DNA of 64,000 bases from Marinihelvus fidelis. GTDB lineage: Bacteria; Pseudomonadota; Gammaproteobacteria; Xanthomonadales; SZUA-36. Positions 51,210 to 64,000 of this stretch are shown here, in pieces. Positions within the stretch are counted from its first letter, which is position 1. Each line of letters starts with the position of its first letter. The notes beneath the pieces were generated by a model, which saw only the letters and a program-made list of their open reading frames with translations, searched no databases and had not been told where the DNA came from. Position numbers and translations under genes: made by a program. The stretch spans positions 144,208 to 208,207 of the forward strand of contig NZ_VYXP01000005.1 of assembly GCF_008725655.1 (NCBI RefSeq), read 5' to 3'.

Positions 51210-52994
51210 CTACTTTTTGCCGTTCGACTCCAGCTCCCATTGCGCGGGCGAGTCACCGATGGCCACCCTGAATAACGCGTTCAGCAGGCCGATGGCTTCC
51301 GCCGAGCGCATGTGGGTCATCTTCGAGTAGTCGACGAAGGTATCGCCAAAGCCGGTCATTGACGCTTCCTTGCCAAAGGCCGACCGCGTCAGCGTGATGG
51401 CGTCTTCCTTCATCGCCTTCTTGCTCTGCCAGTAAGACTTCAGCCCGGCCTTCACTTTCTCCGGCGCCATCGCAAGGCGGAAGATAAACGGTTGGCCGCG
51501 CAGGCTGACCAGCGATGCGATCTGCCGGCCGTCATGCGTCAGCGTGACGAAACGTGCGCCCGAGCGCAGGTAGCGGCACTCACTGCCCAGGTACCACACC
51601 GAACGGGTAAACACGCGCTCCAGGAAGGTCTCCACCAGGGTATCGCCATCAACATTGTTCTCGCGCACACGGCGAACGAACCAGTCGCGCGGCCGTTCGC
51701 GCTCCGGCTCCACGTCGCGAGGCGCCATGTGCATCAATTCCAGCACCGGCCTGAGTTCAGCGGTATCAATCTGGCCATCGTCGTTGTCATCCAGAAGCCT
51801 GAACAGCGTGTCGAAGAACGTTGAAATGCCAATGTGCACACGCTCAGGGTCGACCCCCTGGCCGAACAGCCGCCGCGCACGTGGCAGTTGCTCCAGGTAG
51901 GCCCAGTTCTGCAGGCTGGTCACGGTATCGACTGTCGGATCGGCCACGAAATGCGAAAACAGCTCCGGCCAGGCAACCTGCATGCAGGTCAGCGCGTACA
52001 ACACGCGGGCATCCCTTCGCGATAACGGCTGACCGGTCTTGAGGAAGCGGATGCGCTCCATCAACCGGGCCGCGTTGACGGCACGCTTGATATTCCTGGG
52101 GTTGCGGCGAACCGTACATACCGTGATGTCATGGTAGAACGCCCGGGCCTCGGCGTCAGACGTCAGCTCATCGGCGTAGGGATAATCGATGCCCTGCAGC
52201 AACCCCGTGACATACCGACCGATCGGGTAGGCCTCGGTGGGCATGACAAACGGCAGCTGGACATAGCGATCGTAGAACGCCTTGCCGTTGACCTGCCCGT
52301 CGGCCCCGCTGGTCTGCGCCGCCAGGCCCTGGCGGATGACTTCGTAGTCCAGGGCAATCACGAACACACAGCCGGGCACGTCGGTGAAGTGGCGGATTGA
52401 CTCCAGCATCCTGACGGCCTCAACAGGCTCGATCCTGTCGAGATCATCGATGAAAACAACCAGTCGACGTTGCACGTCACTCCCGGTCCAGGCGCTGACG
52501 ATGGCCTGGAATGACGTACGAAAGGCGTCGAGCAATACACAGATATCCTCGGCGAGGACGGTATCAGGCACCGGCCCAGCCGGTTCTGGCGCTTTCCGGT
52601 CGGCGCGATGACGCATCACTTCCAGGTGACCTAACGCCGCTGCCAGCGCCTTGCTCATTTCACCCTCGTCAGCACCGGCCTCGAGAAGCACCGCGGCTGA
52701 TTTGCGCACCAGGGCCCGGATGCTGTCCACCAGTTGATCGCTGCCGCCGGCGAACCGGGCGTAAGGCCAGGTATCCAGGGTGACGACCCTGGATTTGGCG
52801 CTGTCGAGCAGGGGCGAAGACCCCACATGCGTACCGCTGAGCATGTTCATCAATGTCGTCTTGCCGACACCCCACTCGCCCTGGATGCCGATGGTCATGG
52901 GTGTCTCGCATGACTCGATGACATCGGCCAGCGCCCTGGCATAAGGCGCCAGGTCCAGGCTGTCAGAACCCGTACCCAGGTGGTCTTCGTTCAT
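51210..52994 (-). CDS. Soluble KAP-family P-loop NTPase with an EF-hand loop
   Basis: The 594-residue protein has Walker A GEWGVGKTT (residues 39-47) and Walker B RLVVFIDDLDRI, followed by the KAP-type helix PVEAVRMLESIRHF and sensor strand FVIALDYEVIRQ. KAP NTPases often carry membrane helices between these motifs; none are seen here. At residues 402-413 is a canonical EF-hand loop, DDNDDGQIDTAE, flanked by helices FFDTLFRLL and LRPVLELM, suggesting calcium binding. Its start overlaps the upstream regulator stop by ATGA. Function is unknown; some KAP proteins act in phage exclusion. Confidence 0.85.
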   Translation of the reverse strand: MNEDHLGTGSDSLDLAPYARALADVIESCETPMTIGIQGEWGVGKTTLMNMLSGTHVGSSPLLDSAKSRVVTLDTWPYARFAGGSDQLVDSIRALVRKSAAVLLEAGADEGEMSKALAAALGHLEVMRHRADRKAPEPAGPVPDTVLAEDICVLLDAFRTSFQAIVSAWTGSDVQRRLVVFIDDLDRIEPVEAVRMLESIRHFTDVPGCVFVIALDYEVIRQGLAAQTSGADGQVNGKAFYDRYVQLPFVMPTEAYPIGRYVTGLLQGIDYPYADELTSDAEARAFYHDITVCTVRRNPRNIKRAVNAARLMERIRFLKTGQPLSRRDARVLYALTCMQVAWPELFSHFVADPTVDTVTSLQNWAYLEQLPRARRLFGQGVDPERVHIGISTFFDTLFRLLDDNDDGQIDTAELRPVLELMHMAPRDVEPERERPRDWFVRRVRENNVDGDTLVETFLERVFTRSVWYLGSECRYLRSGARFVTLTHDGRQIASLVSLRGQPFIFRLAMAPEKVKAGLKSYWQSKKAMKEDAITLTRSAFGKEASMTGFGDTFVDYSKMTHMRSAEAIGLLNALFRVAIGDSPAQWELESNGKK

Positions 52995-53632
52995 GTTTTC
53001 TCCGGGAGTAGTGGCGATGGGGAGTGCTGCCCCAAGGATAGCCGCAGAACATCATCGCCGACCAGCACCTGGCCCGACGACCGCAGCAACGACAGCAGGC
53101 GTTCGTCACCGACTTCAAGCAAACGCTTAAAGCGGTCAGGCCTTAACAGGATCAGCCGCGGCGGTGAACCCAGCGCTGCGACAGCGGGACTGAAGTGCTC
53201 TTCGAGCTCCGAGCGGTCAAGTTCCGGTGCCACGATTACCAGGCTCGGCCCTTCTGATGAGTCCCTTGAAATCCAGTAAACCCACTGGGCACGGCGACCC
53301 AGCGCGGCGGCGAGTACCCTGACCGAAGGCGGGGGACTGACGCCGTCTCCGGCGCGTGCCTCGACCATCATCATGATGGCCTCGTGAAACGGGTGACCGT
53401 TCGCGGCACGGTAGTGAACCTGGTTGCCCACCCGGTGCGAGTTCAGCAACCCGGCATCGACCAGGCGGGACAGCTCACGCTGAACCGAGCCCGTACCGAC
53501 ACCCGCCAGCCTGACGATCTCGGTGGCATAGAAGCTACGCTCCGGCTGACGAAACAACAGTGCCAGCACACGACCGCGCGTGCGCGAAAACATCGCCTGC
53601 CAGGCTGACTCGGCTTGATCATTAATTCCCAT
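52991..53632 (-). CDS. Winged-helix regulator with degenerate nucleotidyltransferase-like domain
   Basis: The 213-residue protein has an ArsR/MarR-like winged helix (ATEIVRLAGVGTGSVQRELS RLVDAGLL region, residues 35-65). Its C-terminal half follows the pattern of regulators fused to a minimal nucleotidyltransferase (QWVYWISRDSSEG...LVIVAPELDRSELEEHF...LILLRPDRFKRLL). The GSxxxG and DxD catalytic residues of active nucleotidyltransferases are missing. It is the first gene of the operon with the KAP NTPase. The repeated motif over its promoter suggests autoregulation. Confidence 0.8.
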   Translation of the reverse strand: MGINDQAESAWQAMFSRTRGRVLALLFRQPERSFYATEIVRLAGVGTGSVQRELSRLVDAGLLNSHRVGNQVHYRAANGHPFHEAIMMMVEARAGDGVSPPPSVRVLAAALGRRAQWVYWISRDSSEGPSLVIVAPELDRSELEEHFSPAVAALGSPPRLILLRPDRFKRLLEVGDERLLSLLRSSGQVLVGDDVLRLSLGQHSPSPLLPEKT

Positions 53633-53662
53633 ATAGGGTATGATTATACCTATATTGGGTAT
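53631..53662 (-). promoter_or_regulatory. Promoter and operator repeats of the regulator-KAP operon
   Basis: On the minus strand a perfect TATAAT (53648-53643) lies about 10 bases before the ATG at 53632, so the message may be almost leaderless. ATATAGGGTAT (53631-53641) and ATATTGGGTAT (53652-53662) are direct repeats 21 bp apart. ATACCTATAT (53646-53655) is the inverted form of the first. These repeats cover the -10 box and are a likely operator for the winged-helix protein. Confidence 0.6.
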
Positions 53663-53689
53663 TACATCGTATATTCAATAAGTCACAGC

Positions 53690-53864
53690 CGATTTCTTTT
53701 GTGATTTATCCGAAAATCGACAGCCGCGCGCCCTGCGGCAACCCATCACCCTCGGTCATCTGCGACGAAGCGAGTACAGATCCCGGACGGTGAAAGACAA
53801 TGACAACAAGAGCCCCGCCTGAACGGGGACATTGGGCCGGCACCGCCTGGGTGTCGGCCCTTTT
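53690..53864 (+). ncRNA. Candidate short ncRNA divergent from the regulator-KAP operon
   Basis: A possible plus-strand promoter (TTGGGT 53655-53660, 17-bp spacer, ATAAGT 53678-53683) overlaps the operator repeats. The interval has no credible gene but contains stems such as CCCCG/CGGGG (53813-53817/53824-53828) and an ATCTG/CAGAT pair, and it ends in an intrinsic terminator. Start and identity are inferred. It forms part of the 655-bp gene-free stretch 53633-54287. Confidence 0.4.
53834..53864 (+). terminator. Intrinsic terminator
   Basis: GGGCCGGCACC (53834-53844) pairs with GGTGTCGGCCC (53850-53860), with one G-T wobble, around a 5-base loop. TTTT follows at 53861-53864. The T tract marks it as a plus-strand terminator. 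Confidence 0.75.
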
Positions 53865-53884
53865 CATTTATAAATCAACTATTT

Positions 53885-53903
53885 GATAATGATTTTCATT
53901 CGC
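53885..53903. promoter_or_regulatory. Fur box
   Basis: GATAATGATTTTCATTCGC matches 15 of 19 positions of the Fur consensus GATAATGATAATCATTATC, including the complete left half. It lies in an AT-rich gene-free region, 21 bases after the terminator at 53864 and more than 250 bases from any coding start. The target is therefore unclear and may be a noncoding RNA. Confidence 0.6.
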
Positions 53904-54005
53904 CGGATTGTCGCGGGAAGAATGTTGAGATAAAGCGGCATTTTGTCTGCAGCTTATACTTATTTTAGTTTTCAGCCATTTACACCATCTTATTGGCGAA
54001 AAAAG

Positions 54006-54033
54006 TGGAAAATAGCCAATTTTGCGCTATACT
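54006..54033 (+). promoter_or_regulatory. Putative sigma-70 promoter of a noncoding transcript
   Basis: TATACT (54028-54033) is a good -10 box. TGGAAA (54006-54011) is a 4-of-6 match to -35 with a 16-bp spacer. No plus-strand gene follows before the terminator at 54276. Confidence 0.45.
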
Positions 54034-54039
54034 GATTTC

Positions 54040-54301
54040 GTTCTCGGTTAACGCCGCAGGATGAATGGGGGGAATTTCATACGACTGGCGTCCTGACTTC
54101 CCCAGGCGAGGCCAACGGGAGCTCCCTGCGCTCCGGTTGAAGGCGAACCTCGTTGTTAGACCCGATGGGCCTACATGGCTCACAGACAACCGAATTTGAA
54201 TGATTCACGTGGAATGCCTGCAGGTCCGCTCTGCAGGCCGTGTTATCCATACGTCGCCACCCGCGTGAAGATGGGAAAAAGCCCGGTTTACCGGGCTTTT
54301 T
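54040..54301 (+). ncRNA. Candidate ncRNA of about 260 nt upstream of the ABC exporter gene end
   Basis: The interval lies between a putative promoter and a symmetric terminator and has no credible gene. It contains GGGGAA/TTCCCC (54069-54074/54098-54103) and a perfect 8-bp hairpin GCCTGCAG/CTGCAGGC (54216-54223/54231-54238). I do not recognise 6S, SRP or tmRNA signatures. Expression could depend on the Fur box 150 bp upstream. Both the existence and the ends are inferred. Confidence 0.4.
54276..54301. terminator. Bidirectional intrinsic terminator
   Basis: AAAAAGCCCGG (54276-54286) pairs perfectly with CCGGGCTTTTT (54291-54301) around TTTA. A tracts and T tracts flank both sides, so it can end transcripts from both strands. 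It overlaps the last codons of the ABC exporter gene. Confidence 0.9.
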
Positions 54302-56078
54302 CTTTGTCTCCAAACTGGTGCGCCGCCAGGCGGGCATAAAGCGGGTTGTCCCGGATCAGTTCGTCATGCCGGCCCGTGGCCACGATCCTGCCGCCGTCGA
54401 ATACCACGATCCGGTCTGCGCTCAGTACGGTCGACAGGCGGTGCGCGATCACGATCGTGGTGCGCGTACGCATCAGTTCTCCCAGCGCCGCCTGCACCAG
54501 GCGTTCACTCTCGGAGTCCAGCGCACTGGTGGCCTCGTCAAGCAGCAGGATCGGCGGGTCGCGGAGGATCGCACGGGCCAGCGCAATGCGCTGCCTCTGG
54601 CCGCCCGAAAGGCGCATGCCGCGCTCACCCAGGAACGTGTCATATTGATCCGGCAGGCCGACAATGAAGTCGTGGGCCGCCGCCGCGATTGCTGCCTGCT
54701 CGACTTCGGCATCGGTGGCATCCGGACGCCCCATGCGAATGTTCTCCCGCGCTGATTCGCCGAAAAGCACGGTGTCCTGGGGCACCAGCCCCATTTGCTG
54801 GCGTAGCGCCACCGGGTCGAGTTGGCTGATGTCGACGTCGTCGACGGTGATGCGGCCGGCCGCCGGGTCGTAAAAACGCAGTAGCAACTGGAAGCACGTG
54901 CTCTTGCCCGCGCCCGATGGGCCGACGAAAGCAACGTTCTCGCCAGCGCGGATATCCAGGTCAATGTCGGACAGCGCCGGGTCATCGGGCCTGGATGGGT
55001 AGTTGAAAGACACCTGTTCAAAGCGGATGCGGCCATCGACACGCCCAGGCAGGGCCAACGGCTGCTCCGGCGCGGCGATCGCCGGCCGCGCACCCAGGAG
55101 TTCGGCCAGCCGCTCCATGGCGCCCGCCCCTCGCTGAATATCGCCCCACAACTCACTGAGCGCGGCGGCGGAGGCGCCAACGAACACGGAATACATCAGG
55201 AATTGCGCCAGCTGTCCCCCGGTCATTTCATCGGCCAGCACGGCGCGCGAACCCATCCACAGGATCAAAGTGATGGCGCCGAACACCAGGACAAAGCCCA
55301 GCGCCGTTAAACCCGCACGCATCCGGATCCGTCGCACCGAGGCCCGAAAACTGTCCGCCACCGCGGCGCCGAACCGTTGCTCCTGGTTGTCCTCCAGCGT
55401 GAAGGCCTGGACCGTCTGGATCGCATTCAGCGTCTCACCGGCGATGCCGCTGGTATCTGCAACGCGGTCCTGCGCGTCCCTGGACAACCCGCGGATTCGC
55501 CGCCCGACCAGGATCAGCGGCAGCACCACGGCGGGGATGCCCACCAGGATGTACAAGGTCAGCTGCAGGCTGGTCAGCATCAACATGATCAAGCCACCGG
55601 CCAGGTTCAGCATTGAGCGCAGCGCGATCGACAGGCTGACACCGGAAATACTCTGCACCAGCGTGGTATCGGCGGTCAGACGGGAAAGCACTTCACCGGT
55701 TCGCGTGACTTCGAAAAACGTCGGGTCCATGCGCACGACGCGACGGTACACCGCGTCGCGGAGATCGGCGACCACGCGTTCACCCAGCCACGACACCAGG
55801 TAGAAACGTAGCGCGGCGAAACCGCCAAAGGCCACGGCCGCGGCAAAAAACCAGCCGAAATAGCGATTGACGAGCGCGGCGTTGTTGGCGACAAAGCCAT
55901 TATCGATCAGGAATCGAAGGGCTACGGGCAGCGCCAGCATTGCGACCGATGCCAACAGCAGCGCTGCCAACGCGGCCAGCAGGACGCCCCGGTAGGGGCG
56001 GATAAACGGCACCAGGGCGCGCAGCGGTCTCAGCGAATCGGCCTTCGGCCGATCGTGGTTTTCAGTCGGTGGGGGCAT
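54288..56078 (-). CDS. ABC exporter, fused membrane and ATPase domains
   Basis: The 596-residue half-transporter has an N-terminal six-span domain (residues about 25-310: LVPFIRPYRGVLLAALAALLLASV...) and a C-terminal ATPase with Walker A GPSGAGKSTCF, Q-loop GLVPQDTVLF, signature LSGGQRQRIALARAIL and Walker B ILLLDEATSALD, followed by the His of IVIAHRLSTV. It works as a homodimer, similar to MsbA/BmrA-type exporters of lipids or drugs. The substrate is unknown. No accessory protein is adjacent. Confidence 0.92.
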   Translation of the reverse strand: MPPPTENHDRPKADSLRPLRALVPFIRPYRGVLLAALAALLLASVAMLALPVALRFLIDNGFVANNAALVNRYFGWFFAAAVAFGGFAALRFYLVSWLGERVVADLRDAVYRRVVRMDPTFFEVTRTGEVLSRLTADTTLVQSISGVSLSIALRSMLNLAGGLIMLMLTSLQLTLYILVGIPAVVLPLILVGRRIRGLSRDAQDRVADTSGIAGETLNAIQTVQAFTLEDNQEQRFGAAVADSFRASVRRIRMRAGLTALGFVLVFGAITLILWMGSRAVLADEMTGGQLAQFLMYSVFVGASAAALSELWGDIQRGAGAMERLAELLGARPAIAAPEQPLALPGRVDGRIRFEQVSFNYPSRPDDPALSDIDLDIRAGENVAFVGPSGAGKSTCFQLLLRFYDPAAGRITVDDVDISQLDPVALRQQMGLVPQDTVLFGESARENIRMGRPDATDAEVEQAAIAAAAHDFIVGLPDQYDTFLGERGMRLSGGQRQRIALARAILRDPPILLLDEATSALDSESERLVQAALGELMRTRTTIVIAHRLSTVLSADRIVVFDGGRIVATGRHDELIRDNPLYARLAAHQFGDKEKAR

Positions 56079-56137
56079 TGAAAGCAGATGGGGCCGACAC
56101 CGGCCCGAGTCAATCGCCGCGGCAGGATTTCAGCGCA

Positions 56138-56974
56138 TCAGCGCCCGGCGTCATTCTCCGCGACCGCGACCTGCGCCCTGAACTCAGCGAGCCAGGCTTT
56201 GACCTGCGCTTCGTTCTCCGGGCCCAGCCGCATCATCATCTTCTGGCCGGCGGACAGGCGCTCCAGGTCTTCGCTCACGAATTCGTAGACGGCCTCGTTC
56301 TGGCGCAGCTCGGGGACGCCCGAGAGCGCCGGCGCGCCGGCCAAGTGATCGATAACCTGCACCAGGCGGTCGTTGAAGTAGGCATCGGGATAGCCCTGGT
56401 CGCGGTAAGCCTGCTGGAACAGGGGGTAATAGCGCCGGTACAGGCCGGCCACCTGCTCCGGGCCCAGCCCCAGCAACAGGTCGACATAGGGCTGGTAGCG
56501 CTCCGCGTTCTGCGGGCTGAGCGCCGCCTGGTCGCCTTCGCCCAGCACCTTGAAGCGGCCGGGCACCGGCTCCACCGGCCGCATGGGCTGCGCCACGCGC
56601 GCGCTGTCGAGCGCATCGACGGTGGCGACGATACGGCTGACGAGCTGGTCGGTCACCAGCCAGTCGGTGAGCGCTTCGCCCCCGAGCGCGGTGGCCTCGG
56701 CAACCATCGTGTCATCACTTGCGCCCAGTGGCGGCAGCGGTACTTCCGGTTCAGCTTCGACGGTCTCAGGTTCATCCAGTACGGTGGGTTGTTCGTCGGT
56801 CACCGGGGGCTCAATGGGATGGCGAACTTCCGGTGGCGTAGCCTGCTCGGGTAGCGGTGCCGAGGGCAGCACCTGTGCCTGCTCCAGCGCGCGCTGGTCT
56901 TCGCGCGCGGACAGGAACCACGCCAGCACCACCGCGATCGCGACCAGAATGACCCCAGTGATGACCTTGCCCAT
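56138..56974 (-). CDS. DUF3014 family membrane-anchored protein
   Basis: The 278-residue protein begins with one span (VITGVILVAIAVVLAWFL) and a Pro/Glu-rich linker. A helical domain of DUF3014 type follows (LTDWLVTDQLVSRIVATVDAL...RYQPYVDLLLGLGPEQVAGLYRRYYPLFQQAYRDQGY...). Function is unknown. ATG 56974 is chosen because it precedes the membrane span directly; the longer frame has no support. The gene is divergent from the DUF2490 barrel. Confidence 0.8.
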   Translation of the reverse strand: MGKVITGVILVAIAVVLAWFLSAREDQRALEQAQVLPSAPLPEQATPPEVRHPIEPPVTDEQPTVLDEPETVEAEPEVPLPPLGASDDTMVAEATALGGEALTDWLVTDQLVSRIVATVDALDSARVAQPMRPVEPVPGRFKVLGEGDQAALSPQNAERYQPYVDLLLGLGPEQVAGLYRRYYPLFQQAYRDQGYPDAYFNDRLVQVIDHLAGAPALSGVPELRQNEAVYEFVSEDLERLSAGQKMMMRLGPENEAQVKAWLAEFRAQVAVAENDAGR

Positions 56975-57080
56975 GACGCCTGCCCCTGTATGTTGAAACC
57001 CAGTGTGCTCTGACCGCGCCACGGCGACACGGTTCCTTGATTCTACCCGGGGAATCGCCCAAGATGCGCCGCCCAACGCG

Positions 57081-57098
57081 CTGTCATAAAACTGTAAC
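57081..57098 (+). promoter_or_regulatory. Pho-box-like sequence
   Basis: CTGTCATAAAACTGTAAC has the 7-4-7 layout of PhoB sites (consensus CTGTCAT-AwAw-CTGTCAy) with one or two mismatches in the second half. A further TGTCAT follows at 57105-57110. It is only 11 bases before the ATG at 57109, closer than usual, and no -10 box is clear. Confidence 0.5.
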
Positions 57099-57108
57099 AT
57101 TACGTGTC

Positions 57109-63749
<6,641 letters not shown>

Positions 63750-63798
63750 TGCGTATCACCGTACCCGTTCGGTCTGGGGGAACGATCCATACTAAGGA

Positions 63799-63822
63799 AA
63801 AACCTTTCCTTGGGAAGGTTTT
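63799..63822 (-). other. Hairpin in the region upstream of gltB
   Basis: AAAACCTTTCC (63799-63809) and GGAAGGTTTT (63813-63822) pair with one bulged T, 50-73 bases before the gltB start. On the minus strand it is followed by TTTTT, like a terminator. It may end a transcript arriving from beyond 64000 or act in the gltB leader. The rest of 63750-64000 holds the heptamer array and no visible gene. Confidence 0.4.
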
Positions 63823-63844
63823 GGGCAATGAATACGGTTTCGTT

Positions 63845-63940
63845 GGTGACGGGTGACGGGTGACGGGTGACGGGTGACGGGTGACGGGTGACGGGTGACG
63901 GGTGACGGGTGACGGGTGACGGGTGACGGGTGACGGGTCA
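63845..63940. repeat. GGGTGAC heptamer tandem array
   Basis: Twelve perfect head-to-tail copies of GGGTGAC run from 63851 to 63934, with partial units at both edges (GGTGAC 63845-63850, GGGTCA 63935-63940). There are no spacers. The same unit in degenerate form occurs at 45081-45115. Confidence 0.95.
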
Positions 63941-64000
63941 GGTTGGTTTGGAACCGGGTGAAGGTGCAAGGCCGGGGGTAGCGTAGGTCACCTTGGGTGG

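Noticed and set aside
53980..54189. 69-residue minus-strand frame in the Fur-box region
   Set aside because: No ribosome site, no conserved features and unlike neighbouring genes in composition; kept as noncoding.
54040..54301. 6S RNA, SRP RNA or tmRNA in the gap before the ABC exporter gene
   Set aside because: None of the conserved sequence blocks of these RNAs could be found.
54240..54755. 171-residue plus-strand frame across the terminator and ABC exporter end
   Set aside because: Crosses a strong terminator and is antisense to the ATPase domain.
63845..63940. CRISPR array
   Set aside because: Units are 7 bp, directly tandem and without spacers; no cas genes.

Overview
The window is GC-rich, densely packed bacterial chromosome. 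Most neighbouring genes on the same strand overlap by ATGA/GTGA/TGATG, and several convergent pairs overlap tail to tail. Gene content points to a gammaproteobacterium near the Xanthomonadales/Lysobacterales: a TrpR-like YerC regulator in front of hisGDCBHAF(IE), a bifunctional hisB, a xanthomonadin-type aryl polyene locus with a XanB2-like chorismatase, SlyX, SrkA and GltBD. The placement is inferred from gene content only. No rRNA, tRNA, CRISPR array, transposase or integrase was seen.

Layout. 1-246: 3' end of an unidentified gene. 0.3-6.0 kb (minus): trans-4-hydroxyproline catabolism (DHDPS-family deaminase, GntR/FCD regulator, D-amino-acid dehydrogenase, hydroxyproline epimerase), trailed by a DUF885 protein; a palindromic operator lies in front of the first gene. 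6.1-6.9 kb: exported DUF4097 beta-repeat protein. 7.0-14.5 kb (plus): YerC-like regulator and the complete histidine operon. 14.5-19 kb: diheme cytochrome c, cytochrome c', a GNAT enzyme and a DUF885 lipoprotein.

19-35 kb: aryl polyene pigment cluster. It holds a phosphopantetheinyl transferase-like protein, two ketosynthases, a chain-length factor, a ketoreductase, two hotdog dehydratases, two acyl carrier proteins, an AMP ligase, two acyltransferases, a GT2 glycosyltransferase, a COG4648-like membrane protein, a LolA-like protein, an MMPL exporter, a flavin-dependent halogenase-like protein and a XanB2-like chorismatase. Together they can make a hydroxybenzoate starter, load and extend it, possibly halogenate it, and acylate and export the product to the envelope.

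35-49.6 kb: housekeeping and envelope genes: peptide transporter, M20 peptidase, SRPBCC protein, EgtD-like methyltransferase, CDF zinc exporter, GDT1-like protein, ilvE, NYN-domain protein, SrkA, SlyX, VOC protein, phospholipase D-like lipoprotein and S9 peptidase. Within it lies a 0.67-kb stretch with a consensus sigma-54 promoter, a structured interval and a strong intrinsic terminator: a probable unrecognised ncRNA. 49.55-49.95 kb holds two copies of a palindromic element whose 52-nt cores differ by compensatory changes.

50-57.8 kb: a small unknown protein plus cyclophilin, then a two-gene operon (winged-helix/degenerate nucleotidyltransferase regulator and a soluble KAP P-loop NTPase with a canonical EF-hand loop), an AT-rich 0.65-kb noncoding stretch with a Fur box and two possible ncRNAs, an ABC exporter, a DUF3014 protein and a DUF2490 barrel behind a Pho-box-like sequence. 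57.8-63.75 kb: gltBD (minus). The window ends in a GGGTGAC heptamer tandem array. The best candidates for undescribed biology are the sigma-54 ncRNA, the KAP/EF-hand operon with its noncoding flank, and the arm-variable palindromes.
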